From: Chloracidobacterium sp.
GTDB taxonomy: Bacteria > Acidobacteriota > Blastocatellia > Pyrinomonadales > Pyrinomonadaceae
DNA: 64,000 nt
Assembly (NCBI GenBank): GCA_016712045.1
Contig: JADJRV010000002.1
Location: 124,001 to 188,000, forward strand
Direction of reading: 5' to 3'
In this document: positions 27,201-34,938 of the stretch, piece after piece
How positions within the stretch are numbered: position 1 is the first letter of the stretch
How the letters are laid out: each line of letters opens with the position of its first letter
Translations under genes and position numbers: made by a program
The notes under the pieces: model-generated
Database searches by the model: none
What the model was told of the DNA's origin: nothing
What the model saw: the letters and a program-made list of their open reading frames with translations, nothing else

Positions 27201-27709
27201 GACATTCGGACCCATTCGTCCCGGGCACGCTGGAAATATTCCTCAGGCGGACGCCCGTCGGCACCGCGAGGGAAACCGGCCTCGTACCATTTCTTATATC
27301 CCGCTCGAACCATCGTTCCATTTACCCGCCGGTCACCGTAAAAGCGTCTCGTCAGTGCAAGGCCCTTTTGGCAGACACGCGGGTCCCACCGATGCGAAGT
27401 GCCGTTGCCGAGCAGATCGACGGCCTCGCCGTATTTCATTGTTGGACCGATTCGGGTAATGACGCCCTGGCGCACGTGTGCGTTGAGCAGGCAGTTGTGC
27501 GTATCGTTAGGAGCACAGGTAAAGGTATAACGCGAATCGTATGCCCACAGATCGCGATAGACCTTTTCCCAGTCACGGTTTGGGTATGCGGCCAAGGGAT
27601 TTGTTATGGCTTCCAGTCCCCAAGCGTTTGTGGTTGACGCAACAAGTGCTCCAAAACCCGCGGCTGTTATCCTCGCCATAAATTCGCGTCTTGAAATTTC
27701 TTTTTTCAT
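24272..27709 (-). CDS. Tat-exported NarG/NxrA-like molybdoenzyme, probable periplasmic nitrate reductase
   Basis: A 1145-residue catalytic subunit of the type II DMSO reductase family. The N-terminus has a twin-arginine signal (SRREFMARITAAGFGALVAS), so the active site faces the periplasm. The Mo-ligand region YDNYSWHTDLPPGHP puts Asp272 where NarG has its Asp. The FS0 cluster region reads C65-x3-D69-x3-C73 with C113 later, so Asp replaces one Cys of the usual His/Cys set. The length and Tat signal resemble periplasmic NXR/NAR enzymes of Nitrospira, anammox bacteria and archaea. NarK, NarJ, Ric and the bc genes around it favour nitrate reduction. Nitrite oxidation, chlorate or selenate reduction cannot be excluded. 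Confidence 0.85.
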   Translation of the reverse strand: MKKEISRREFMARITAAGFGALVASTTNAWGLEAITNPLAAYPNRDWEKVYRDLWAYDSRYTFTCAPNDTHNCLLNAHVRQGVITRIGPTMKYGEAVDLLGNGTSHRWDPRVCQKGLALTRRFYGDRRVNGTMVRAGYKKWYEAGFPRGADGRPPEEYFQRARDEWVRMSHDEGAVIVAAALKNIAETYTGDEGKRKLKEQHYDEATIEATQGVGTQVMKFRGGMPLLGMTRIFGMYRMANSIALLDSHIRGVGPDQALGGKGYDNYSWHTDLPPGHPMVTGQQSMEFDLNSVEQAKTVVAWGMNWIATKMPDAHWLTEARMKGTKVVVIACEYSATATKADDVVVVRPGTTPALALGFANVIMQENLYDREFVRQWTDMPILVRMDSLKYLKAADVFGGGPAELKQTQILKEGERAAPAGEQSDKNIIPEKMRQEWGDYVWFDSKINKPQMLTRDDVGKNSKVGEAKLEGAIDITLMDGSTVRCRPVFDLVKEYAAHFDPKTVEEITWAPAAAVQSLARHFAKDFGTTLFAVGMGPNQFFNNVSKDRDILLLAALTGNIGKISGNVGSFSGNHRTALFNGSPQYINEDPFDIELDPAKPARVKQYWKAESAHYYNHEDHPLRVGDKLLTGKTHMPCPTKSLWFANANSILGNVKWHYNTVVNVLPKIEMIAVNEWWWSTSCEWADVVFGVDSWAELKHPDMTASVTNPFLLVFPKTPIPRIFNTMGDIEVFATVASKLADLTGDQRFNDYWKFVRDDRTDVYLQRILDNSTNTKGYSFRDLHDKALDGIPAIMNSRTTPKSVGYNQIADSTPWYTKSGRLESYREEDEFIEAGENLPVHREPVDSTFYEPNIIVSPPHEAMRPMGPEAYGAKLDDLTCDTRSGRNVVYSWADAKNTAHPLMKDGFKFIFHTPKYRHGSHTTPIDTDMNAMLFGPFGDIYRRDKRSPFVTEGYVDINPADAQELGIKDGDYVWIDPDPEDRPFRGWQKDKKNYEFARLLCRARYYPGTPRNVTRMWFNMYGATPGSQQGQKERKDGLAKNPRTNYQAMFRSGSHQSATRGWLKPTTMTDSLVRKEMYGQSIGQGFLPDTHCPTGAPRESFIKITKAEPGGIGDEPLWRPTKLGIRPRNESDAMKRYIAGDFIGKK

Positions 27710-27732
27710 ATCATTCCTCGTTAATTGCTCAA

Positions 27733-29394
27733 CTATTTCGCGCTCAATGAACGTATAAAGACCACGATCGACTCTATTTCTGCCTGTGTAAGCTCACGCC
27801 GGATCGGCGACGGATTTCCGAAACCCTGCATTACCGTCCCGCTACGTCCGCGTCTGATCGTTTCTACCAAAAACGTGTCCGAAACACTCGACAGAAACAC
27901 TTTGTTGCCGAGTGCGGGACCGTCAGCCCCGGCACCATTCTTTCCGTGGCAACCTGAACAGTTCGACGCGAAGAGCGTTGCTCCGACAGCGGCATCACCC
28001 GTCGCCCATATCTGTGGTTTGGCATCGGGCTGAGCCTGAACATCGCCGCCGAGCCCGCGAATATAGGCAATGACCGCACGCAGCTCATCGTCCTTGAAAC
28101 CATTCACACGATCGCCCCATGGCAGCATCGGCCTACCTGGCCTACCGTTTCGTATCGTTTGAAATAGAAAATCGTCCGACGCGAGCTGCAAAAAGTCGGG
28201 TCCGGTGATCGATGGATTAGGAACAGGGCCGGGAAAACGAGTTCCGCGACCGTTTGCGCCGTGACAGCTTGAGCATACCGCCGTGTAGATGGTCTCGCCG
28301 TTACTCGCAAACTCGCGTTCGCCAAATCGCATCGCTTTGACGCGGTCTTTTGGTAAAAAAATATCCGGGAGCGTTCGGCGCCGAAGCGATAGCGTGTAGA
28401 GCGTAAGCAGGTCTATTTGGTTCTCAGATAATCCAAGAGCAGGCATCTGCGACCCTGCAACCGTGGACGCCGGGGAACGGAAATGCTGGACGATCCAATT
28501 TGAAAGGGTGTGATCGCCCTGAACTTTTGTAAAATTTAACTGATTTGGATCCTTATAACCCGATAGCGATAGATTCACGCCCGCATCGCCGCCAAAACTG
28601 CCGACGGTGTGACAGCCGGCGCAGCCGACCGAATTGAACTGGGCCTTGGCCTCGATCAGTTTCGGGGCACCCATTTGTGTGTCGAGAAAGATCTTCAACT
28701 CCGCTCGGTCGGCCTCATTTACCTCACGGAATGACGTTTTCCAGGCCGGGTCCGTCGCCTGCTGAGATTTTTGCAGGTGAGCTACATACCATTCGGCGTT
28801 GTAGCCTTTAAGTCCGATGTGCGACAGGTCGGGGCCTTCCATGCCGGTCACGTTCCCGCCAGGACGCAGCGTTCCACCGCGCCCGTCGAGGCGATGACAG
28901 GCGTAGCAGTCAAGCCTTTCGAAAGTTTTGCGGGCATTTTCCAGTGTCGGTAGATTTGGGACATTCAATGGCGTGTGACAAGTTCCGCAACTCGCGTAAG
29001 CATATCTCGCGGGCAGCATAGGTTCTGTCCAAAAATGCACGTTGCCGTGGGCGTCGTCTTTCTCCGTTGCCTGGCCCTGTCCGCCGTGACATGTCGTACA
29101 GCCGATCTCGGTCGGCGAATGGACGACCGGTTTGTGAGCCGCCCCGACCTTCTGGTCAGTCGTGATCTGCTCGCCGGACGCCATTCCTACGTGGCATGTC
29201 ACGCAGCGGTCGGTTACCTTGAGCTGCGGATTTACGATCTGGCGTAATCGCAAGTCGATCGGGCCTTCAGTGGTCTTGGCACTACCCTGAATGTCGTGCC
29301 AGTCTTTCATGAAGTTTTCGGACACGGCGGCGGCGGCGAGGAGAAGAAACACCCCGATACTTGAAACCATCAACAAATATTTATTCTTGTTCAT
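27733..29394 (-). CDS. Seven-haem periplasmic cytochrome c
   Basis: A 553-residue protein with an N-terminal signal/anchor (LLMVSSIGVFLLLAAAAV) and seven CxxCH motifs: CVTCH, CTTCH, CGTCH, CYACH, CAGCH, CSSCH and CSGCH. The first part resembles a short multihaem module; the last two haems sit in separate mono-haem cytochrome c domains (CSSCHGANGRG and CSGCHGKNGAG). It lies between the cytochrome b and narG genes, 4 and 23 bases from them. It probably carries electrons from the bc-type complex to the NarGH/haem-b lipoprotein enzyme. Confidence 0.88.
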   Translation of the reverse strand: MNKNKYLLMVSSIGVFLLLAAAAVSENFMKDWHDIQGSAKTTEGPIDLRLRQIVNPQLKVTDRCVTCHVGMASGEQITTDQKVGAAHKPVVHSPTEIGCTTCHGGQGQATEKDDAHGNVHFWTEPMLPARYAYASCGTCHTPLNVPNLPTLENARKTFERLDCYACHRLDGRGGTLRPGGNVTGMEGPDLSHIGLKGYNAEWYVAHLQKSQQATDPAWKTSFREVNEADRAELKIFLDTQMGAPKLIEAKAQFNSVGCAGCHTVGSFGGDAGVNLSLSGYKDPNQLNFTKVQGDHTLSNWIVQHFRSPASTVAGSQMPALGLSENQIDLLTLYTLSLRRRTLPDIFLPKDRVKAMRFGEREFASNGETIYTAVCSSCHGANGRGTRFPGPVPNPSITGPDFLQLASDDFLFQTIRNGRPGRPMLPWGDRVNGFKDDELRAVIAYIRGLGGDVQAQPDAKPQIWATGDAAVGATLFASNCSGCHGKNGAGADGPALGNKVFLSSVSDTFLVETIRRGRSGTVMQGFGNPSPIRRELTQAEIESIVVFIRSLSAK

Positions 29395-29398
29395 AGCG

Positions 29399-30946
29399 TC
29401 AATGGCCTCCCCAATCTGATGGTGACCAGAAAAAGTCCCAGTTCGGGCCGCGGAAATATGTGCCGATAACCGTCAGCACAATAAAGCCGCACAGGAAACA
29501 AGTGAAAAGAGCGAGTGCTCCCGCCCGCGTCGAGTTATATTTGCGGACCGCCCATATCGAATAAGCCGCATATATCGCTGTCAGAACAGTCCCCGGATTG
29601 ATAAATGTAATGAAAAGCTGCGGAATATCTGGGAACCACTCGCGGAGCCAACCAAAATAGATCGCAAACGCTTCGACGCCTATAGACGCCGCAAAGCCGA
29701 CAACGACCGACCACTTCACCAGTTTCCATCCGCCCGGCCCCCCAAACCATTCGCCCGTTCCTTCTTTTTCCCGGTCAAGGAACGGTATCAAGCCCAGACC
29801 GATCACGCACAGCATCGGAATTCCGATTCCGCCCATAAATGCCGAGAACGAGACGATCTCCTGCAGACCGAGGAAATACCACGGGGCCTTTGCAGGATTC
29901 TCTGGAACAAGGGGATTTGCCAGCTCTTTTAACGGTGCATCTGAAACAAAAGCCAGCACGACACAGATCAGCGTTGTAAGCATCAGCACGCCAAGTTCGG
30001 CGTAGAAAAGGTGGGGCATTGACGGCACCGTGTGTTCCGGGCCGCTACCGACTGCCGCCGTTTTGCCTTTTACAATGGCCGCGAGATGGTATGTTTTCGT
30101 CGGTACGTCGGTAAAGACCGGATAAAATTCCTTGGCTTCCTCGGCCACCAATTCATCGGCATTCGCAGGTTTCGCAAGCCCGCCGTCCTTACGTATTCGC
30201 CAGAAATGCACAGCCATCAACATGACAAGAGCCAGAGGCAAGATCATCACGTGAAGCAGATAGAATCTGATCAACGCCTCTTCGCCAACCTTGTCGGAAC
30301 CCAGTAGTATTTCACGCTGCAGGCCGCCGATGTCGGCCCATGCAGTAATACCGAGCGCGTCAGTAATTTCGCGGGGCGATTGTGCAATATTGGCTCCGAT
30401 CGTAATTGCCCAGTAGGCAAGCTGATCCCATGGAAGCAGATATCCTGTGAATGATAAACCCAATGTTGTAACCAACAGCCCCCAGCCGATAAACCAGTTA
30501 AATTCGCGCGGTTTCCGGTACGATGCGGTGTAAAACGCCCTAGCCATGTGCAGGATCACGGCGATCACCATCACATTCGCGGCCCAGCGATGGATGTTTC
30601 GCATGAACCGTCCGGTAGGCACAATAAAATGAATATCCTTGATCGATTGATAGGCTACGTCGGGATACGGTTTGTAATAGAACATCAGCAGAATGCCGGT
30701 GATCAGAGTGATAAGAAATGCCGCGGTCGTCATAATGCCAAGTCCCATCGTCGTGCTCCAACGCAGGCTCCAGAGATGGGTGCGGACTGAATGAAGATGC
30801 AAAAAGACATTGCCAAAGATAAACGACGAACGCGTGCGATCCGTCTTTGGCGGGCCGCCGCGAAACATTGCCCGATAGACGTGATTCGGGATGGCCCGCA
30901 GGTTGAGCCAAAATTCGTGTAATGCTGAATAGCCGTCTGCTGCCAT
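29399..30946 (-). CDS. Cytochrome b of a bc-type quinol oxidoreductase
   Basis: A 515-residue membrane protein with N- and C-terminal cytochrome b domains fused. The haem ligands are in RNIHRWAANVMVIAVILHMARAF and in FYLLHVMILPLALVMLMAVHFW. The quinol-site region is seen as PENPAKAPWYFLGLQE (PEW-like region altered to APWY). Together with the Rieske protein encoded 3 bases upstream and the multihaem cytochrome, it forms a quinol:cytochrome c oxidoreductase that generates proton-motive force and feeds the periplasmic molybdoenzyme. Confidence 0.9.
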   Translation of the reverse strand: MAADGYSALHEFWLNLRAIPNHVYRAMFRGGPPKTDRTRSSFIFGNVFLHLHSVRTHLWSLRWSTTMGLGIMTTAAFLITLITGILLMFYYKPYPDVAYQSIKDIHFIVPTGRFMRNIHRWAANVMVIAVILHMARAFYTASYRKPREFNWFIGWGLLVTTLGLSFTGYLLPWDQLAYWAITIGANIAQSPREITDALGITAWADIGGLQREILLGSDKVGEEALIRFYLLHVMILPLALVMLMAVHFWRIRKDGGLAKPANADELVAEEAKEFYPVFTDVPTKTYHLAAIVKGKTAAVGSGPEHTVPSMPHLFYAELGVLMLTTLICVVLAFVSDAPLKELANPLVPENPAKAPWYFLGLQEIVSFSAFMGGIGIPMLCVIGLGLIPFLDREKEGTGEWFGGPGGWKLVKWSVVVGFAASIGVEAFAIYFGWLREWFPDIPQLFITFINPGTVLTAIYAAYSIWAVRKYNSTRAGALALFTCFLCGFIVLTVIGTYFRGPNWDFFWSPSDWGGH

Positions 30947-30949
30947 AAC

Positions 30950-31429
30950 CTACACCTTTGTTCCGGTCTTAACGTTCGCTTCCTCGTCGATCGTGAGCAC
31001 TCCACCGTTTTTTGAGACTTTCAGCCACGGCAAAGGCTTTGGAGCCGGGCCTTTTCTAACCGTTCCGTCTTTCTGAAAACCCGAGCCGTGACAGGGGCAG
31101 TCAAATCCCGCTGAGCTCGTCTTAACGATGCACCCCAGATGGGTGCAAACTGTCGAGATCGCAAATACTCCCTCGCCGTCGCGAAAGACGGCGACGTTTC
31201 TGCCAGGCGGAACAAACGCCTCACCCTCAGGGAGCGTGTCAGGCAGCGCTACATTAAATTTCTTGGCAGGCGAAGCCGATACGGCCGCTTTTGGCAGCTT
31301 TAGCATTCCAAAGATCGAGAGAGCAAAGGCCGCTATCATCGAGCCGAGGGCGGCAAGCCCTAAGAAATCCCTCCGCGGCATAGGTTCAGGATCAAAACGT
31401 GATTTTTTTTCATTTGGATGTGTAGTCAT
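30950..31429 (-). CDS. Rieske [2Fe-2S] protein of the bc-type complex
   Basis: About 159 residues from the ATG at 31429; the frame is open to 31501 but 31429 gives an ATGA overlap with the upstream stop and a normal N-terminus. PRRDFLGLAALGSMIAAF is the Tat-type membrane anchor. The cluster boxes CTHLGC and CPCHGSGF carry the two Cys and two His ligands. It is adjacent to cytochrome b in the order usual for bc complexes. Confidence 0.9.
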   Translation of the reverse strand: MTTHPNEKKSRFDPEPMPRRDFLGLAALGSMIAAFALSIFGMLKLPKAAVSASPAKKFNVALPDTLPEGEAFVPPGRNVAVFRDGEGVFAISTVCTHLGCIVKTSSAGFDCPCHGSGFQKDGTVRKGPAPKPLPWLKVSKNGGVLTIDEEANVKTGTKV

Positions 31430-33339
31430 ACAGAACTCCAATTTGTTGAAAATGTGACTCTTTCCATTGAGATCGCATCGACTGGGCAGCGAATCGCACA
31501 CAGGGAGCAGCGAATGCAGCGGTCCTCGTCCTTTAAGATCGCCGAGTTTGCTCCCAGTTCAGCATCTTTACCGATCGATGAGTCGATCATTTGTCCAATA
31601 TCTGTATCAAACTCAAGATCGCCGAGGGAGATTAGCTTTAGACATTCGGTTGGGCAGACATCTGCGCAGCCGCCGCACAGCACGCACCGGCTACCGTCAA
31701 AAACCGGTGTAACTCCGCAATCCAGGCAGCGTGACGCTTCGCGAATCGCTTCTTCTTTGCCGTAGCCGATCTCGACGACGTTGCCGGGATGCTCTAACCG
31801 TTCTGATGGCTCAATCGTTGGCACTTCGACGCGGCGGATCGATTCGTAGCCGCGTTCACGCCGGTATCGGTCGAGAACGACGTGTGTTTTTATCAGTTCA
31901 TGTTCGAGTTTGTTACCGGTCAGATATTGATAGACCGACCGAGCCGCTGCTTTACCGGATGCGACGGCGTCGATTAGCAAACGTGTGCCATGGGCCAGAT
32001 CACCGGCGACAAAGACGCCTTTTGCCGTGGTTTGTAGCGTGGCGGGGTCAACCTTGAGCCAATCGCCGCGCATTCGTTCGACGTCCTGTCCACCGTTCTC
32101 CAAAAAAGAAAGGGCTGGCGCCTGCCCGACGGCAAGCAGTACAGTGTCGCAGGGAATTATTCTCTTTTCGTTGTCGTCATATATTGGCGAGAATTTCCGT
32201 TCGTCGTCATAAACCCGCAGACATTTCCGAAACGCAACCCCCGTTACGTTACCTTTTTCATCGCGGACCACCTCGGTCGGTCCCCAGCCGTTGCTTCGAC
32301 GGATGCCTTCTTCGTCACCTTCGACGATCTCGATCGTGTCGGCGGGCATTTCCTCTTCGCCTTCGAGGGACACGAGATGCACGTTTGCGGTCTCAGAGAG
32401 CCTGGCTGCGGTTCGCGCGGTATCAAAGGCGATCTGGCGGACAACAGACCGTGCTACGTCATAAGCGACATTTCCCCCACCTATCACTACGATCTCGCGC
32501 CCCATCTCGAGATCTTCGCCAAGTGAGACCGCCCGGAGCAGGTCGACGCCTCCGATCACTCCGGTACCACTTTCACCTGTCAAACCTAGGCCGCGTGAAG
32601 ATTTCGCCCCGACCGCGATGATCACCGCCGCAAAATCCTCGCGAAGCTCGGCAAATGTAATATCTTCACCGACTTTAACTCCGCACCGGATCTCGACGCC
32701 GAGGGCCTCGATAACCGCAACTTCTTGTTCGATCAATTCACGCGGAAGCCGATATGCAGGTACGCCAACAGCCAACATCCCCGCCGCGACCGGCTCGATC
32801 TCGAAGACTACCGGCCTGAATCCCATTAGTGCTAGGTCGTGAGCGGCCGAGAGCCCCGCGGGACCCGCTCCAATGATCGCGACCTTCTTGCCATCCCCCT
32901 TCTCAATTGATTTGTTGGTGCCGGACTTTAAGAGAGCGGCCATCTCCTCAGCATCCGCGCCGACAGGTGGGATAAAATTCCTGATCGATTCCAGAACTTC
33001 GTCGGTCGGCCTTGCTTCCGGCCCGAACTGATCGCAAGCAAATCGCTTTAGAGCGCGGATCGCTATGGGGCGGTCTTGGCCGACGAACATTCCGTCATCG
33101 TTAACTTTTGGAATTTTTCCGCGACGACAGGCGATCTCGCAAGGGGCCCCGCAGATGCGGCCGCAGATCGAAGCAAATGGATTGGGGCCGCGTGCTATTA
33201 AATACGCTTCTTCGAACCGGCCGTCGGCGATCGCACGCACATAACCGCGGGCATCAGTGTGGACGGGACAGGCCACCTGACATGAAATGAGGTTTTGATG
33301 GTAACTCACGTCGGGGACGTGAACCTTTAGCGGTAACAT
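31426..33339 (-). CDS. GltD-like FAD/NAD(P)-dependent oxidoreductase with C-terminal ferredoxin domain
   Basis: About 637 residues from ATG 33339; a GTG at 33354 is possible, but 33339 places the start about 72 nt from the Crp/Fnr box, like the other boxes. The N-terminal Fe-S region has CGRICGAPCEIAC. The glutamate-synthase-beta-type core carries IIGAGPAGLSAA for FAD and VIGGGNVAYDVAR for NAD(P)H. Two [4Fe-4S] sites, CVLCGGCADVCP and CIRCSLCAIRCP, end the protein. It is soluble and heads the bc-nar operon. It could exchange electrons between NAD(P)H and the chain or a ferredoxin; its exact partner is unknown. Confidence 0.8.
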   Translation of the reverse strand: MLPLKVHVPDVSYHQNLISCQVACPVHTDARGYVRAIADGRFEEAYLIARGPNPFASICGRICGAPCEIACRRGKIPKVNDDGMFVGQDRPIAIRALKRFACDQFGPEARPTDEVLESIRNFIPPVGADAEEMAALLKSGTNKSIEKGDGKKVAIIGAGPAGLSAAHDLALMGFRPVVFEIEPVAAGMLAVGVPAYRLPRELIEQEVAVIEALGVEIRCGVKVGEDITFAELREDFAAVIIAVGAKSSRGLGLTGESGTGVIGGVDLLRAVSLGEDLEMGREIVVIGGGNVAYDVARSVVRQIAFDTARTAARLSETANVHLVSLEGEEEMPADTIEIVEGDEEGIRRSNGWGPTEVVRDEKGNVTGVAFRKCLRVYDDERKFSPIYDDNEKRIIPCDTVLLAVGQAPALSFLENGGQDVERMRGDWLKVDPATLQTTAKGVFVAGDLAHGTRLLIDAVASGKAAARSVYQYLTGNKLEHELIKTHVVLDRYRRERGYESIRRVEVPTIEPSERLEHPGNVVEIGYGKEEAIREASRCLDCGVTPVFDGSRCVLCGGCADVCPTECLKLISLGDLEFDTDIGQMIDSSIGKDAELGANSAILKDEDRCIRCSLCAIRCPVDAISMERVTFSTNWSSV

Positions 33340-33404
33340 ACCATTCGCGGTCACATTGGTCGTGAACTGTCTCGAATTTTATGTCTACTTTATCGGGGTG
33401 AAAT

Positions 33405-33418
33405 ATGACTTAGATCAT
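33405..33418 (-). promoter_or_regulatory. Crp/Fnr-type box upstream of the bc-nar operon
   Basis: On the minus strand it reads ATGATCTAAGTCAT followed by ATTT. The centre is about 72 nt from the ATG at 33339. The site heads the long operon that ends with narJ. Confidence 0.62.
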
Positions 33419-33462
33419 ACAATGAAAAAAAAATGAAGCAATTTCTACCGTCTGTTGAGGGT

Positions 33463-34467
33463 TTAACCGCCGATCGCACTCATGGATCTCGATGCGTATT
33501 CAAAATGGTTCGTATTTATCGTGTGGCCAAACTCTTTTTTGGCGACAGCAGAGCGAATAAGCCCGATGATCTCGCTTCTCGTTCCTCCGTTTCTGAGTAA
33601 CCCGCGCAGGTCATATTCGGCAGTCGAGAATAAACAAGTACGGATCTGCCCGTCCGCGGTAAGACGAATTCGTGAACATGCGCCGCAAAACGCGTCAGTG
33701 ACAGCTGAGATGATACCTATTTCGCCTTTTGCCCCATCGACGAAGCGATATTTCCAAGCAGTTTCGCGTCCTCGCGATGACTCGGCCAAACAGATGGGAA
33801 AGACCTTATTGACACGGTCCAAGATCTCGCGGCCCGAAACCAGGTCGCCACGTTTCCATTTACGGCCCGAATCGAGCGGCATAAACTCAATAAACCTTAT
33901 CGACAGCCCCTTTTGGCGGGCATACCGAGCGAAATCGACTAACTCATGGTCGTTGCAACCGCGAATAACCACGACATTGACTTTTGTATCCACGAAACCC
34001 ACTGCAAGCGCAGTGTCAATTGCATCAAGCACTTCATCCAATTTATCGACGCCCGTAATCGCTGTGAAATTGTCGTGTTTAAGACTGTCGAGTGAAAAGG
34101 TTACGCGATCCAGTCCCGCATTTCTCAACGAGTTTGCACGGTCAGGGAAAGAAGTTCCATTGGTTGTTATTGCTAGATCGCGAAGACCATGGCCGGATGT
34201 CGGCATCTTTAAACGGGCGATCTCAGTTATCAGATCTTCAATGCCTTTTCTGAGTAACGGTTCGCCTCCGGTAAGACGAATCTTTTCGATGCCCAGCGAC
34301 ACGAATATGTCACAAATATAGGCGATTTCTTCAAGAGTGAGGATGTTCGAACGGCAGGCAGCTGTCGGCACCACAACATTCCGGCAATAGAAACAACGAA
34401 AATTGCATCGGTCAGTTAGTGAAATGCGCAGATCACGAATCGGCCTATTGTATTTATCAACGAGCAT
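33463..34467 (-). CDS. moaA: GTP 3',8-cyclase, molybdenum cofactor biosynthesis
   Basis: A 334-residue radical SAM enzyme that makes the first intermediate of molybdopterin from GTP together with MoaC. The N-terminal cluster motif CNFRCFYC and the C-terminal cluster region (CGACSRIRLT and CLFS) are both present, and the protein ends in the Gly-Gly typical of MoaA. An AGAGGCG precedes the ATG. A Crp/Fnr-type box about 65 nt upstream suggests co-regulation with the molybdoenzymes. The island carries only moaA and mobA, so moaC, moaE and moeA must be elsewhere. Confidence 0.92.
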   Translation of the reverse strand: MLVDKYNRPIRDLRISLTDRCNFRCFYCRNVVVPTAACRSNILTLEEIAYICDIFVSLGIEKIRLTGGEPLLRKGIEDLITEIARLKMPTSGHGLRDLAITTNGTSFPDRANSLRNAGLDRVTFSLDSLKHDNFTAITGVDKLDEVLDAIDTALAVGFVDTKVNVVVIRGCNDHELVDFARYARQKGLSIRFIEFMPLDSGRKWKRGDLVSGREILDRVNKVFPICLAESSRGRETAWKYRFVDGAKGEIGIISAVTDAFCGACSRIRLTADGQIRTCLFSTAEYDLRGLLRNGGTRSEIIGLIRSAVAKKEFGHTINTNHFEYASRSMSAIGG

Positions 34468-34524
34468 CGCCTCTGGTGACTCGAACTCCGTAATCTATCA
34501 TCACAGAGGGCAAGCATGGGACAT

Positions 34525-34538
34525 ATGATCTGGGTCAT
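34525..34538 (-). promoter_or_regulatory. Crp/Fnr-type box upstream of moaA
   Basis: On the minus strand ATGACCCAGATCAT followed by ATG; it differs by few bases from the ric box. The centre is about 65 nt from the moaA start. Confidence 0.62.
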
Positions 34539-34650
34539 ATTCTTAAAACGGATTTCGGCCGCAGACCGAATCCGATAACAAGATAGTAAGGCGCAAATAA
34601 ACTAGTGACTTTGAATGGGGTCATAATGAGACAAAATAAATAAAATAGAG

Positions 34651-34676
34651 TGTCAATAAACGTTAGTTTTTTGACA
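34651..34676. repeat. Left 26-bp recombinase-type palindromic site
   Basis: Starts TGTCAATAAA and ends TTTTTTGACA, so the two ends form an imperfect inverted repeat around a 6-base centre. It matches the site at 55626-55651 at 22 of 26 positions. Such paired half-sites are the form of serine-recombinase crossover sites. Confidence 0.5.
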
Positions 34677-34737
34677 TCGCCGATTTCGAAAAGGGGATTA
34701 CGGTAAAATCAGCGTTTGCGAAGTACGTTTTTCGAAA

Positions 34738-34750
34738 GGTTTTTTGACAC
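34738..34750 (-). repeat. Left inner half-site, inverted copy of 55552-55564
   Basis: GGTTTTTTGACAC, the exact reverse complement of the right inner site. It is separated from the left 26-bp site by 61 bases, the same spacing as on the right. It may be an accessory recombinase half-site. Confidence 0.5.
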
Positions 34751-34938
34751 GCTCTTCTTAGTCACCTCCCAAAGTATGAGAAATAGTTTTTATACAACTT
34801 ATGTGAGTATTTCCTTAACCAGTGATCTATCATTCTCCAGTGTGTATTAAGATTTAATTCTGTATGTCTTTTTCCAGGAATGCGCATCAAAGGTGGTGAG
34901 CTGAGTATGCCTCAACCATATAAAATACTATCGAATTT

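Noticed and set aside
30020..31800. Long plus-strand frames opposite the bc-nar operon
   Set aside because: They lie opposite strongly supported genes with conserved motifs and are shadows of their codon pattern.
34478..34489. GACTCGAACT before moaA matches ten bases of the tRNA-Asn att repeat
   Set aside because: Only ten bases match, with no further tRNA structure; the sequence is explained by the region upstream of the moaA start. Not taken as an internal att site.
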